Shown here: piece by piece, positions 36,577 through 45,621 of the stretch | Layout: every line of letters begins with the position of its first letter | How positions within the stretch are numbered: position 1 is the stretch's first letter | DNA from: Streptomyces sp. NBC_00285 | Lineage (GTDB): Bacteria > Actinomycetota > Actinomycetes > Streptomycetales > Streptomycetaceae | Length of the DNA stretch: 64,000 nt | Assembly: GCF_036174265.1 (NCBI RefSeq) | Contig: NZ_CP108055.1 | Location: 3,472,001-3,536,000, forward strand | Direction of reading: 5' to 3' | Translations under genes and position numbers: made by a program | Notes under the pieces: model-generated | The model's input: only the letters and a program-made list of their open reading frames with translations | What the model was told of the DNA's origin: nothing | The model's database searches: none

Positions 36577-37068
36577 GTGAACGTACTGTGCTGCGCCGCC
36601 TGCGGGCTCCGTCTGACCGAGCCCGTCCGGCGGATCGACGAGATGCCCGAGTACCCCGGCTGGGACGGCAGGCCCGACGCGGAGGGACGACGACACGGCC
36701 CGGCGAGCGTGCCGCGCGGCGTCTATGTGGTCGATCCGCTGCCGTTCGGGGCGCCGTTCGAGCCGTGCGAGGACGAGGACGCGTACGACGGAATCGTGCC
36801 CGGCGGGATGTGGATGTCCGACGAGCGGGGCTCACTCGTCTCCGCCGGGCCGTGCGGCACGTACGTCCTGCACCCGCTCGACGTCGTCGACCTCGGCTTT
36901 CACCCCGACACCTCGCGCATCAGCGGTTGCTGTGGCCTGAGCCCGTACTACGGAGTCAATCGCGTCTGCTCGTGCGGAGCCGAGGTCGCCATCACGGCCT
37001 CCGACTGCTCGGGCGGCTACGAGACCCGGCTCGTCCCGGACACCGTCCGGGTGGAGTCCGCCCCATAA
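36577..37068 (+). CDS. Hypothetical Cys-rich protein
   Basis: 163 residues from GTG 36577, with GAAGG upstream. Starts MNVLCCAACGLRLTEPV, with a CxxC plus later Cys pairs (ISGCCGLSP, VCSCGAEV, SDCSGG), suggesting a metal-bound or zinc-ribbon-like fold. No signal peptide or membrane segment. I know of similar uncharacterised Streptomyces proteins but no function. It is the first intact gene inside the island interval and is followed by a broken TetR gene. Confidence 0.65.
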   Translation: MNVLCCAACGLRLTEPVRRIDEMPEYPGWDGRPDAEGRRHGPASVPRGVYVVDPLPFGAPFEPCEDEDAYDGIVPGGMWMSDERGSLVSAGPCGTYVLHPLDVVDLGFHPDTSRISGCCGLSPYYGVNRVCSCGAEVAITASDCSGGYETRLVPDTVRVESAP

Positions 37069-37450
37069 GCACCCATCGTCGCAACACCGCACCGCCCCGC
37101 GAGGACCTGCTCGCCACGGCCATGGAGATGATCGCCGAGCGCGGTCTGGAGAAGCTCACCATGGCAGCACTCGGTCTTGAGGCCGGCATGAGCAGCGGTG
37201 ATCTCCTCTACTACTTCCACTCCAAGGACGAGTTACTGCTGCGCACCCTGGAGTGGAGCGAGGGGTGGTCGGCACCGAGCGCGGGCGGCTGCTCGTAGGG
37301 GCATCGTCAGCCCGCGAACGGCTCGACGCGTACGTTGGCCTGTACGTCCCCGACGGCCATCGTGACCCGCACTGGACCGCCGGAGGTCTGGAACCGCTCG
37401 AAGAGCGCCGCCGCCGACGCGGACGCCCACGAGCGCCAAGCCGCCATCGG
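37068..37450 (+). pseudogene. Frameshifted TetR-family regulator remnant
   Basis: The N-terminal HTH is intact in one frame: EDLLATAMEMIAERGLEKL, LEAGMSSGDLLYYFHSKDEL. It then loses frame near 37250 (next frame ASSARERLDAYVGLYVPDGH) and shifts back near 37370 (PEVWNRSKSAAADADAHERQ). No start codon precedes the HTH in frame. The two shifts leave no full-length TetR. Confidence 0.65.
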
Positions 37451-37645
37451 GAGAGAGCAGGCAGAGCGCGTCCAGTTCCTCCGCGAGCTCGTCCCGGTGA
37501 GACGGGCTGGTTACCGAGTAGAGAAAATCGGCGCGTGTCGGCTCACAGAGGTGAAACACCCCGGCTGCGATGTACCCCTCCCACGGCGGCAGTGCCCCAG
37601 CGGCCCACCAGTAGGCCCGGGGCGTAGGGCGGCTGAAGGGTGGGG
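37390..37645 (-). pseudogene. Possible protein remnant of unknown family
   Basis: The minus strand reads YWWAAGALPPWEGYIAAG, LCEPTRADFLYSVTSPSH and DELAEELDALCLLSPDGG in one frame, which looks protein-like rather than a GC shadow. It has no own start and runs upstream into the TetR gene shadow. Low confidence; family not recognised. Confidence 0.25.
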
Positions 37646-37686
37646 TCGCCTCTGCGTGAGCCGCTGGATGAAGGTGACGTGCCGCG

Positions 37687-38325
37687 TCAGGCCGCTTCGC
37701 CGACGAGGAGACCCGGCAGGATGATGTCGAGCGCCCCCGTGAGTCGCTCGTGGAGGTCGAAGGGGGCTGGTTCTTCTCGGATCCAGCGCAGGATTGTCGT
37801 GAAATAGCAGGCGGCCAGCAGTTGTCCGGCCTGGTCGCAGCCGACGTCTGCCCTGATCTCCCTGCGCTGCTGACCCTGTTCGACGATCCTGGCGAGTTCG
37901 ATCTCCAGGGACGGATCCTGAAGGAGGCTGCCATACCTCGCGGAGGCGTCCATCAGGACGGTGGTCTCGGCGCGGGAGGCGACATTGAGGTCGGCCATCT
38001 CCTTCAGGTAACGGCGCAGCCGGTCTCCGACCGGCAGGTCCTCGGCGCGCTGGGAGCCGAGGATCTCGTTGACGCGGGCTCGGCGGCGGGCTCCCCATTC
38101 CTCGAGGAACCCGACCTTCTGTGAGAAGTAGTTGAAGACGGTGGCCCGGGCAACGTCGGCGGTTTCGGCGATCTGGTCCATGGTCGTCGCCTCGTACCCC
38201 TGGGTGACGAACAAGTGCAGCGCCGCGGCGTAGAGCTGATCGCGCACCTGCTGGCGCTTGCGTTCCCGGCGTCCGACGGGCGGCGCTGCGGGCACGACTT
38301 CGACTCCTGCCTCCGGGATCTTCAT
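37687..38325 (-). CDS. TetR-family regulator, divergent from the MBL-MFS-FAH operon
   Basis: 212 residues from ATG 38325 with GGAGG five bases upstream; a GTG/ATG further up is less likely. HTH: DQLYAAALHLFVTQGYEATT, ETADVARATVFNYFSQKVGF. The ligand domain is variable. It is divergent from the metallo-hydrolase gene, with a TGGACT-CC-AGTCCA palindrome between them. It likely represses itself and the operon until the exported or degraded compound appears. Confidence 0.9.
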   Translation of the reverse strand: MKIPEAGVEVVPAAPPVGRRERKRQQVRDQLYAAALHLFVTQGYEATTMDQIAETADVARATVFNYFSQKVGFLEEWGARRRARVNEILGSQRAEDLPVGDRLRRYLKEMADLNVASRAETTVLMDASARYGSLLQDPSLEIELARIVEQGQQRREIRADVGCDQAGQLLAACYFTTILRWIREEPAPFDLHERLTGALDIILPGLLVGEAA

Positions 38326-38398
38326 GGCCTCCAGTACAGCACAGGGCTGCACGGGTATTGACGCCGCCATACCACCTTCTTAGATTGTCCTCCATTGA

Positions 38399-38412
38399 TG
38401 GACTCCAGTCCA
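38399..38412. promoter_or_regulatory. Candidate TetR operator TGGACT-CC-AGTCCA
   Basis: Perfect 6-bp arms in the 137-nt divergent region, between the TetR start (38325) and the MBL start (38463). Confidence 0.55.
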
Positions 38413-38462
38413 AACATATACCGAGGTCTCGCTATCTGACGCGGGACGAGACAGGAGGCAAC

Positions 38463-39401
38463 GTGGCTTCCGTGGCATCCCGAACAGGCTGTGTCGAGCT
38501 CGGACACGGCTGTTACGCCTGGATCGCGGGCGATGCCGGATGGGGCATGAGCAACGCGGGGCTGATCACCGGCCGGGGCAAGTCGCTGCTCGTCGACACC
38601 CTCTACGACCTGCGGCTGACCAAGACCATGCTCGACGCGCTGACGCCGCTGACCGCCACCGCGCCGATCGCCACCGTGGTCAACACCCACGGCAACGGCG
38701 ACCACTGGTTCGGCAACCAGCTCGTGGCCCACGCCGAGATCATCGCGGCCCGCGGGTCCGTGGCCGACATGCGGCAGGTGGGTCCGGCCGAGATGCTGGC
38801 ACTGACCGGTATGGACAGCCCCGCCGGATACTTCGCGCGACGGATCTTCGGCCGCTTCGACTACGCGGGCATCGAACCCGCCCTCCCGAACCGAATCTTC
38901 GACGGCGAGACGATCCTGAACATCGGCGGCACCGAGGTCCGCCTCATCGACGTGGGCCCCGCGCACAGCGCCGGGGACACGATCGTGCACGTGCCGCAGG
39001 CCCGGACGGTCTACACCGGCGACATCGTCTTCGCCGGGGCGGCGCCGATCGTCTGGCACGGCCCCTTCGCCCACTGGCTCGCCGCCTGCGATCTGCTGCT
39101 GGGCCTCGACGCAGACACTGTCGTGCCCGGCCACGGCCCCGTCACCACCAAACAGGCGGTCCGTGAGATCCGCGACTACCTCGAATACGTCCACGAGCAG
39201 GCCACCGCCCGCTTCACCGCCGGAATGCCGGCCCTGGACGCGGCCCGCGACATCCGCCTCGGCCGCTTCGCCGACCTGCACGAGAGCGAACGCCTCGCCG
39301 TCAACGTGCACACCGTCTACCGGGAGCTCGACCCCACCCTGCCCCCACTCGACGGCCCCGGGCTGTTCGGCTGCATGGCCGAGCTCTGCCCCCGCGTCTG
39401 A
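38463..39401 (+). CDS. MBL-fold metallo-hydrolase
   Basis: 312 residues from GTG 38463 after GGAGG. Metal motif VVNTHGNGDHWFGN: the usual HxHxDH reads H-G-N-G-D-H, so the second His is Asn, a variant known in several MBL subfamilies. Further ligands: DVGPAHSAGDT, YTGDIVFAG, VVPGHGPVT. It likely hydrolyses an ester, lactone or similar bond. First gene of a likely operon with an MFS exporter and a fumarylacetoacetase-type enzyme, under TetR control. Confidence 0.88.
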   Translation: MASVASRTGCVELGHGCYAWIAGDAGWGMSNAGLITGRGKSLLVDTLYDLRLTKTMLDALTPLTATAPIATVVNTHGNGDHWFGNQLVAHAEIIAARGSVADMRQVGPAEMLALTGMDSPAGYFARRIFGRFDYAGIEPALPNRIFDGETILNIGGTEVRLIDVGPAHSAGDTIVHVPQARTVYTGDIVFAGAAPIVWHGPFAHWLAACDLLLGLDADTVVPGHGPVTTKQAVREIRDYLEYVHEQATARFTAGMPALDAARDIRLGRFADLHESERLAVNVHTVYRELDPTLPPLDGPGLFGCMAELCPRV

Positions 39402-39505
39402 CGACGCCCCGCCCTCCGCCGACCGGCGCACCGCCCCTTCCGGTGCGCGTACTCCTCGCCGTCCCCTCGGGCCATACGTCCCGCCAACCCTGCCAAGGAG
39501 GAGAC

Positions 39506-41110
39506 ATGGTCTCCGTCCCCGCCTACGACCCATCCGCCGCCCCGTCGTGGTCCGACACCCCACCGGCCGCCACGGCACACCACACCCGCACGATCATCGC
39601 CGCCTGTCTGGCCGTCTGCCTGGCCCAGATCGGCCTGGTCCTGCCCGCCGCGATCAACGGCGTCATGCAGCGCACCCTCCAGACATCAGGCGGAGAACTG
39701 ACCTGGATCAGTGACGCCTTCCTGGTGCCCGCCGCCGTCCTCGCGCTGACCTTCGGCGTCGTGGGCGACCTGTACGGCCGTAAGAAACTGGTGGTCGGCG
39801 CGGCGCTGCTGTCCGCCGTCGGCTATCTGGTGTCAGCCACCTCCGACTCGGCAGCCCAGCTGATCACCGGTCAGGCGATCTCCGGCATCGGAGCCGCCGC
39901 GCTCTTCCCCGCCTCCCTGTCGATGATCATCGCCGGCACGCCGACACCGGCCGCGCGAGCCAAGGGGCTGGCCTCCTGGACCACGGCCCTGTCGCTGGGT
40001 GCCCTGATCGCCCCGCTGATGTCCGGCGGGATCGTCGAACACGCCTCCTTCCAGTGGGCGTTCGGCGTGACCGGCGTGCTCGCCGTGATCACCGCGGTGG
40101 GTGCCTGGCTGCTGGCCACCGAGTCCAGCGCCCCCGAAGGTCGCTCGCTCGACTGGCCGGGCCAGATCACCATCGCCGTGGCCATGGTCGCCCTCCTGTA
40201 CGGCATCATCCAAGGCCCCTCCGACGGCTGGGGCTCGGCACCCGTCGTCGCGTCCTTCGTCGCCTTCGCCGTGTTCATCGTCGCGTTCGTGCTGGTGGAG
40301 AGCCGCAGCGCGGCCCCGATGCTGCGCCTGGAGCTGTTCCGCATTCCGGCCTTCGCCGCGTCGGCCGCGATGGCGGTGATCGGCATGTTCGGCTTCCTGG
40401 GCGGCGCGTACGACCTGAGCATCCGCCTCGGCGTCATCCAGCACCAGAGCCCCTTCCAGGCCGCGGTGCCCTTCGTGATCGTCCAGGGCATCACCCCGTT
40501 CATCTGGCCGCTGCTGGTCCGCCTGCTGCACCGCGTCGGCCCCGGCCCCATGCTCGTCACCGGGTTCGTCTCGCTGGCCGGCGCCCAACTGTGGCTGCGC
40601 GCGGTGCCGATCCACGAAAGCGGCCTGATCCCCCTGCTCGGGCCGCTGGTGCTCAACGGTGTCGGCTTCGGTCTGGTCGTCGCCGCCCTCACCGCCGCCG
40701 CCGTCAACGTCGTACCGCCCACCCTGACCGGCATGGCCAGCGCCACCACCAGCCTGGTCCGCGACCTCGGCCAGACCCTCGGCCCCGCCATCGTCGGCGC
40801 CGTCGCCCTCGGCATGGCCACAAGTCAGCTCACCGGCAGCCTCGCCGACGCGGGCCTGACCCCCAAGGAGCACGGCATCGCCTCCGCCGTCCTGCACGAG
40901 GGCGGCCCGATCGCCCTGCACACCGCCGACCTCGGCCCGCTCAGCGCCAAGCTCGCCCCGTACACCACGGACGCCCTGGCCCACGGCTACAACAACGGAC
41001 TGATCCTCACCGCCGCCGCCTGTACGGCCGCCGCTGTGATCGCCGCCGTCTTCGTCGGCTTCCGGCCCAGCGGCACGCGGCCGGCCGAGGCGGAGGGGAG
41101 CCCGGCATGA
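39506..41110 (+). CDS. MFS transporter, DHA2 (EmrB/QacA) family
   Basis: 534 residues from ATG 39506 after AAGGAGGAG. Fourteen membrane segments. Motif A VGDLYGRKKLVVGA after segment 2; motif C near ALSLGALIAPLMSGGIVE; TWISDAFLVPAAVLAL is typical of the drug-exporting DHA2 group. It exports organic compounds by proton exchange. The stop overlaps the FAH gene (ATGA). Regulated with its neighbours by the divergent TetR (inference). Confidence 0.92.
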   Translation: MVSVPAYDPSAAPSWSDTPPAATAHHTRTIIAACLAVCLAQIGLVLPAAINGVMQRTLQTSGGELTWISDAFLVPAAVLALTFGVVGDLYGRKKLVVGAALLSAVGYLVSATSDSAAQLITGQAISGIGAAALFPASLSMIIAGTPTPAARAKGLASWTTALSLGALIAPLMSGGIVEHASFQWAFGVTGVLAVITAVGAWLLATESSAPEGRSLDWPGQITIAVAMVALLYGIIQGPSDGWGSAPVVASFVAFAVFIVAFVLVESRSAAPMLRLELFRIPAFAASAAMAVIGMFGFLGGAYDLSIRLGVIQHQSPFQAAVPFVIVQGITPFIWPLLVRLLHRVGPGPMLVTGFVSLAGAQLWLRAVPIHESGLIPLLGPLVLNGVGFGLVVAALTAAAVNVVPPTLTGMASATTSLVRDLGQTLGPAIVGAVALGMATSQLTGSLADAGLTPKEHGIASAVLHEGGPIALHTADLGPLSAKLAPYTTDALAHGYNNGLILTAAACTAAAVIAAVFVGFRPSGTRPAEAEGSPA

Positions 41111-42051
41111 GGTTCGCGACCTTCGTCCACGACGGGAAATGGCAGGCGGGAGCCGTCGCCGACGATCAGGTCCACCCGTTCGAATACCCCGTCGAACTGC
41201 TGGATCTGGTCATGGAGGGCGAGCAGTCCCTGCGCGGGGCGGGCGAACGTGCCCTGACCGGCTCCCTGCCGCTGCCCCTGGCCGACGTACGGCTGCTGCC
41301 ACCGCTGCGACCGCCGACCGTACGCGACTACGTGACCTTCGAGAGCCATGTCGCGGGCATCGCCCAGGGATACGGCGACACCGTCCCCGCCGAGTGGTAC
41401 GAAGCCCCCGCGTTCTACTTCACCAACCCGTACTCGGTGATCGGCGCCCACGACGACGTGCCGGTGCCGCCGGGTTGCGCACGCTTCGACTTCGAACTCG
41501 AAGTGGCCGCCGTCATCGGCAAGGCCGGCCGGGACCTGACCCCCGAGCAGGCACGCGACCACATCCTCGGCTACACGATCCTCAACGACTGGTCCGCCCG
41601 CGACCTCCAGGGCCGCGAGATGAAGGTCAAACTCGGCCCGGCCAAGGGCAAGGACACTGCAACCACCCTCGGCCCCTGGCTCGTCACGGCCGACGAGCTC
41701 GAACCCCACCGCAACCCGGAAGGCTTCCTCGACCTCGGACTGACCGTGCAGGTCAACGGCGAGACCGTCGGCCAGGACCGACTGGCCAACATGGCCTGGA
41801 CGTTCGAGGAGATGTCGGCGTACGCCTCCCGCGGCACCTGGATCCGCCCCGGCGACGTCCTGGGCTCCGGCACCTGCGGCAACGGCGGCTGCCTGGCCGA
41901 ACTCTGGGGCCGCAACGGCACGTTCGAACCCCCGCCGCTGGCCCCCGGCGACATCGTCACCATGACGGTCGAGGGCATCGGCATCATCAGCAACACCGTC
42001 GTCGAGGGCGTCGCCCCAATCCGTCTGCCATCTGCCCGCCGCAGGGGATGA
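41107..42051 (+). CDS. Fumarylacetoacetate hydrolase-family protein
   Basis: 314 residues. ATG 41107 overlaps the MFS stop. Domains: short N-terminal part, then the FAH barrel with YFTNPYSVIGAHDDVPVP, metal ligands in FDFELEVAAVIGK, ILNDWSARDLQGREM, KGKDTATTLGPWLVT and GSGTCGNGGCLAE. The family cleaves C-C bonds in beta-diketo acids or decarboxylates/isomerises ring-cleavage products. With the CoA-transferase remnant next to it, the operon once looked like an aromatic or keto-acid pathway. Confidence 0.9.
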   Translation: MRFATFVHDGKWQAGAVADDQVHPFEYPVELLDLVMEGEQSLRGAGERALTGSLPLPLADVRLLPPLRPPTVRDYVTFESHVAGIAQGYGDTVPAEWYEAPAFYFTNPYSVIGAHDDVPVPPGCARFDFELEVAAVIGKAGRDLTPEQARDHILGYTILNDWSARDLQGREMKVKLGPAKGKDTATTLGPWLVTADELEPHRNPEGFLDLGLTVQVNGETVGQDRLANMAWTFEEMSAYASRGTWIRPGDVLGSGTCGNGGCLAELWGRNGTFEPPPLAPGDIVTMTVEGIGIISNTVVEGVAPIRLPSARRRG

Positions 42052-42175
42052 CTCCCGGTACTCGTGGGGGCGGGCCGGAGCGACGGCTCTCCCCCGTCTG
42101 CTGCCTCCGCCCCTGAACAACCCGCCTCTGCCAAACCCCGGTGCCCGACACAGTGCCCGGCACCGGGAGAAAGGC

Positions 42176-42745
42176 ATGCACAACGTGGACAAGGTCATGG
42201 CCTCGGCCGCCGACGCGGTCGCCGACATACCGGAAGGGGCCTCGCTGGCGGTGGGCGGCTTCGGGCTGTGCGGCATCCCCACCGTCCTCATCGACGCCCT
42301 GTACGCCCAGGGCGCCGGCGGACTGCGTGTGGCCTCCAACAACTGCGGCGTGGACGGCCGGGGGCTCGGCATCCTGCTGGCGGCCGGCCGCATCGACGTC
42401 GCCGTGCTGGGCGGCATGCAGGTCTCCGCGGTCGGTGACCTCGCCAACTGGACCGTACCCGGCTAAATGATCAAGGGTATGGGCGGCGCCATGGACCTGG
42501 TGCACGGCGCCCGCAAGGTCATCGTCCTCATGGAACACACCGCCAGGGACGACTCCCCGAAGATCGTCAACGAGTGCACCCTCCCGCTGACCGGACAGGC
42601 CTGCGTCCACCGCATCATCACCGACCTCACCGTCCTCGACATCACGGCCGACGGCCTGTCCCTGGTCGAACTCGCCCCCGGAGTGGCCCTCTCGGACGTC
42701 CGCGAACGTACGGGACCACCGATCCCGGCGCCTGCCTGGACCTGA
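42176..42745 (+). pseudogene. Fused fossil of 3-oxoacid CoA-transferase subunits A (5' part) and B (3' part)
   Basis: ATG 42176 opens ScoA: ADAVADIPEGASLAVGGFG, NNCGVDGRGLGILLAAGRI. At that point it jumps to ScoB: DVAVLGGMQVSAVGDLANW. TAA at 42464-42466 follows, exactly where ScoB has GK-M (Lys), then [20 protein letters not shown] and a C-terminus to 42745, same frame. So an internal deletion joined the two genes and a point change added a stop. The catalytic Glu region of B and most of A are lost, hence no activity is expected. Confidence 0.8.
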
Positions 42746-42777
42746 GCCCCTCGACCGCGTAAAGCGTAGGCCGACCC

Positions 42778-42809
42778 GCTGCCTGGCCAGGGGCGACTCC
42801 CCAGGCAGC
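42778..42809. terminator. Terminator hairpin after the CoA-transferase fossil
   Basis: GCTGCCTGG and CCAGGCAGC form a 9-bp stem around a 14-nt loop, 33 nt after the stop at 42745. It likely ends the MBL-MFS-FAH transcript. Confidence 0.65.
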
Positions 42810-43000
42810 CGAGGGCGCCTACCTCATACGGCACCGGAACCCAGCAGGCCGAAACGGGGGCTGCCGTGGGGATCGTCCCGCGCGTCCGCGTGGCTACGCA
42901 GGCCAACCAGCGCCGCCAGGTGTGAGTGAGGGTCGTCGACACGCTTCGACGGTGCTGACGGTCGGTCGGTGGATCCGGCGTCCTGTCGAGCAGTTGAGGC

Positions 43001-43579
43001 TCAGCCGCGTGGTCCCGCGCCGTGCAGGAGTGTGTCGATGACGAGTGCGGCCAGCGCGTCCGGGTCCTGCGCGGCTGAATCCTGGTCGGCGCCCGGCCTG
43101 TCGAGGGCTTCGCTCAGGAGGGCGTAATACACCTGCCGCGTCCAGTCCAGGTCCGCGTCCGGGGCGAGGAGTCCCTCGTTCTGCGCTCGTGCGAGGAGTT
43201 CGAGGGTGTAGGTGTCGATCTCTTCCCAGATGGCGGCTGCGGCGCTGGTATGGGGCGTGGCGTGGCTGAGGGTGAAGCGCCAGGTGTCCTTGACCCGCAG
43301 GACGTTCGCGGTCACCCGGTACAGGGCCACGAGCGCGGGGGCGGAGTCGGGCCGGGCTTCCCCGATGGCGTCGAGGAGCTGCTGCTTCGCGGAGACGGCG
43401 AGCGCCTCCAGCAGCGCCTGCCGATTCGCGAACCGGCGGTGCACCGTGATCCTGGTCAGCCCCGCCGCCTCGGCGATCTGCTCCATGGAGGCACCGGCGT
43501 CGTTGGCGAGGACCCGCTCGGCCGCCTCCAGAATCGCACGCACACTGCGCTCGGCATCTGCCCGCAGCGGTCGGCCCAT
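43001..43579 (-). CDS. TetR-family regulator of the hydrolase/SDR cluster
   Basis: 192 residues from ATG 43579 after GGGAG; the frame extends upstream but through the operator region. HTH: ILEAAERVLANDAGASMEQI, EAAGLTRITVHRRFANRQAL. Upstream lies a block at 43621-43638 that recurs, with the same internal spacing, before the SDR operon at 45604. It probably represses itself and both downstream transcription units. Confidence 0.88.
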   Translation of the reverse strand: MGRPLRADAERSVRAILEAAERVLANDAGASMEQIAEAAGLTRITVHRRFANRQALLEALAVSAKQQLLDAIGEARPDSAPALVALYRVTANVLRVKDTWRFTLSHATPHTSAAAAIWEEIDTYTLELLARAQNEGLLAPDADLDWTRQVYYALLSEALDRPGADQDSAAQDPDALAALVIDTLLHGAGPRG

Positions 43580-43620
43580 AGCGGTCTCCCTGTCTCGTTC
43601 GTCTTCGTCCCCACGTAGAG

Positions 43621-43638
43621 GATACGTGAACGCTACGG
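43621..43638. promoter_or_regulatory. Shared regulatory block, copy 1 (GATACGTGAACGCTACGG)
   Basis: 18 nt identical to 45604-45621. In both places TGATACAT follows, 64 and 63 nt after the block start. Local DNA is unusually AT-rich for this genome. Likely TetR binding site plus promoter elements. Confidence 0.6.
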
Positions 43639-43944
43639 GTATCCCGATAACTGACTCTCCCCTGCCGCGCATGCACCTCTACCTGATACATAGATGATAC
43701 ATATCGGGGTTTGCGTCACACCTCCCGACAGGCGACGACTCGACGAAGTCGCCGGTCAGGCGACGCTTTCGCCCTCCACGCCGGTGCCCACTCGACAGGT
43801 GCGTCGCGACAGCGGCCGGAAGCCGGCGACACCGGCTCGCGCAGCTCACCATGTCGGCGCACGACAGATTCACCACTCCGGGGCAAGCCCTCCGGTCATG
43901 ACCCGAGCAATTGTCATGCTCTCGACGCTTCGGGCCCGACCGGA

Positions 43945-44131
43945 CAGAGGCTGTCGTCATGACCCAAGCGAGCGGACTGATTCACCCTGGCGGATGACGC
44001 AGTCGAGCGCCCGGGACGACTCCCGACGACATTGCCGATCCCTAGCTTCAGCACATGTCGATCATGCGGGAGTCTCTTCGCCGCCCCCGGCTCACCGGCG
44101 TCGCCGCTCCCAGCTCCCCCACCCTCGCGCA
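43945..44131 (+). pseudogene. Fossil of a NarL-type regulator end plus a methyltransferase start
   Basis: GAGGCTGTCGTCATGACC to TGA near 44000 translates as AVVMTQASGLIHPGG, matching AVVMAYESGLVRPGG at the end of the 48853 regulator. At 44055 MSIMRESLRRPRLTG starts, matching MSIMREFLRRPRLTG of the 49573 pseudogene, but the frame decays after about 25 codons. So the same gene junction exists twice, here only as a stub. Confidence 0.65.
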
Positions 44132-44332
44132 GTCCGTGACCTCCGGTCTGCATCCAAGCGGGAGGTCCCCGGACCCGTTGGGGCTTTCACATGCGTACGG
44201 GGGCGAGCCCTTTTCGACGAAGTCGCCGGGTCAGGAATAGCCCCAACTCCCGCGCGCCCGCAGAGCATGCGCGGAGCGCACGGCAGGTTCAACGCGCCGG
44301 GGGAGATCTCCGGCCCGACTCAAGGAATTGGC

Positions 44333-45343
44333 ATGTCCTCAAACACTCGAGGTACCCGTATCTCCCGGCGGACCGCGATGGCGCTGGCCAGTATGTCGGT
44401 CGTCGCGGCTGTCGTCGCCACGGCACCGAGCATGGCCAATGCCGTGAGCGCCAGCTCCGGCGGCACGCGGCACTCGGCCACCCAGGCGCAGAACGCGGAA
44501 AGCGCCAGCACCGCCCCCAACCTGCGCGTCAAGGCCGCCAACGGCGTCACCTACCAGTACCGCCGCTTCGGCCACCCCAGCGCGGGCAGCGTGCCGCTGG
44601 TCTTCTTCCAGCACTTCCGCGGCACTCTCGACAGCTGGGACCCCAAGCTCATCGACACCATCGCCGCCAAGCGTGAGGTCATCCTCGTGGACAACGTCGG
44701 TGTCGGCGGCTCCACCGGCACCACCGCCAGCACAGTCCAGCAGATGGCCCTGGACGCCATCGACTTCATCGACGCCCTCAGGCTGCCCCGCTACGACGTG
44801 CTCGGCTTCTCCCTCGGCGGCGAGGTCGCCCAGGAGGTCGCGCTGCGCCGCCCCTGGCAGGTCCGCCGTGTGGTCCTGGCCGCCACCGGCCCCCAGGGCG
44901 GAGTGGACCAGCGCGCATCCGACCCGAACATCCTGCAGCGAACCCTGAAGGACAACCCGGGCCCCGAGGACTACCTTTTCCTCTTCTTCAAGAACACCGC
45001 CTCCAGCCAGGCCGCGGGAGGCGAGTTCCTCCAGCGCCTCGGGCAGCGCACCACCGACCCCGACGCCCCCTCCAGCCTCGCCACCCGCGACCGCCAGCTC
45101 ACCGCGTGGTCCGAGTGGGGCATCCCCGACAAGTCCAAGCTGGTGCGCCTGAACGCCCTCTTCCAGCCGACTCTGGTCGCCGACGGCGAGAGCGACATCC
45201 TGATGCCCGCCAAGAACTCCCACCTGTTGGCCAAGTACCTCCCCAACGCGCAGCTGCACATTTACCCGGACGCCGGCCACGGCTTCCTCTACCAGTACGC
45301 CGTCAAGTTCGGCACCGAGGTGAACGCCTTCCTCGACCACTGA
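44333..45343 (+). CDS. Tat-exported alpha/beta hydrolase
   Basis: 336 residues from ATG 44333 with AAGGA upstream. Tat-like signal RISRRTAMALASMSVVAAV, cut near ANA. Alpha/beta-hydrolase: oxyanion region FFQHFRGTLDSWDP, nucleophile Ser in VLGFSLGGEVAQE, acid in ADGESDIL, His in PDAGHGFLYQY. Close relative of the cytosolic-looking hydrolase at 46666, which has Thr instead of Ser. Such enzymes cleave esters or act as peroxidases. Substrate unknown. Followed by a strong terminator. Confidence 0.88.
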   Translation: MSSNTRGTRISRRTAMALASMSVVAAVVATAPSMANAVSASSGGTRHSATQAQNAESASTAPNLRVKAANGVTYQYRRFGHPSAGSVPLVFFQHFRGTLDSWDPKLIDTIAAKREVILVDNVGVGGSTGTTASTVQQMALDAIDFIDALRLPRYDVLGFSLGGEVAQEVALRRPWQVRRVVLAATGPQGGVDQRASDPNILQRTLKDNPGPEDYLFLFFKNTASSQAAGGEFLQRLGQRTTDPDAPSSLATRDRQLTAWSEWGIPDKSKLVRLNALFQPTLVADGESDILMPAKNSHLLAKYLPNAQLHIYPDAGHGFLYQYAVKFGTEVNAFLDH

Positions 45344-45410
45344 CGGCCCCTCCCCCTGAGACGGTCGCCGGCGCCGACAGGAGCGGTGACCGCAGACCGG
45401 CCCCATGCCC

Positions 45411-45444
45411 GATGCCCCGCCGGAGCCGAGCCCGGCGGGGCATC
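45411..45444. terminator. Terminator hairpin after the Tat hydrolase
   Basis: GATGCCCCGCCG and CGGCGGGGCATC form a perfect 12-bp stem with a 10-nt loop, 68 nt after the stop. Confidence 0.8.
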
Positions 45445-45603
45445 GCCGCGCAACGGGCCGCCGACCTGGTCCATCCGGAGGGCCGCAGCAGGGCGGGCAC
45501 CGACACAGAGGCATGCCTCCCACAGTGCTCGAGCGGGCGCTCCTCGGGTGCGGTGCGGGCCCTCCGGGGGGGGGACCCGCTGACGTCGTGACCCTCCGTA
45601 AGA

Positions 45604-45621
45604 GATACGTGAACGCTACGG
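45604..45621. promoter_or_regulatory. Shared regulatory block, copy 2 (GATACGTGAACGCTACGG)
   Basis: Identical 18 nt to 43621-43638, followed by an AT-rich run and TGATACAT 63 nt on. Lies 177 nt before the SDR ATG. Implies control by the TetR at 43001. Confidence 0.6.

Larger units (their letters stand above)
43580..44332. other. Regulatory region and fossil leader DNA before the Tat hydrolase
   Basis: No intact gene. From left: TetR promoter/operator (43621-43692), a leader-like stretch (43738-43925) that resembles 44210-44340, a fossil of a regulator end plus methyltransferase start (43945-44131), then the true leader of the hydrolase. Confidence 0.5.

Noticed and set aside
39833..40984. 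383-codon minus-strand frame opposite the MFS transporter
   Set aside because: Antisense shadow; the plus strand has the full DHA2 transporter.
43694..44332. N-terminal extension of the Tat hydrolase to 43694
   Set aside because: The extension crosses fossil DNA and operator region; the Tat signal and ribosome site place the start at 44333.
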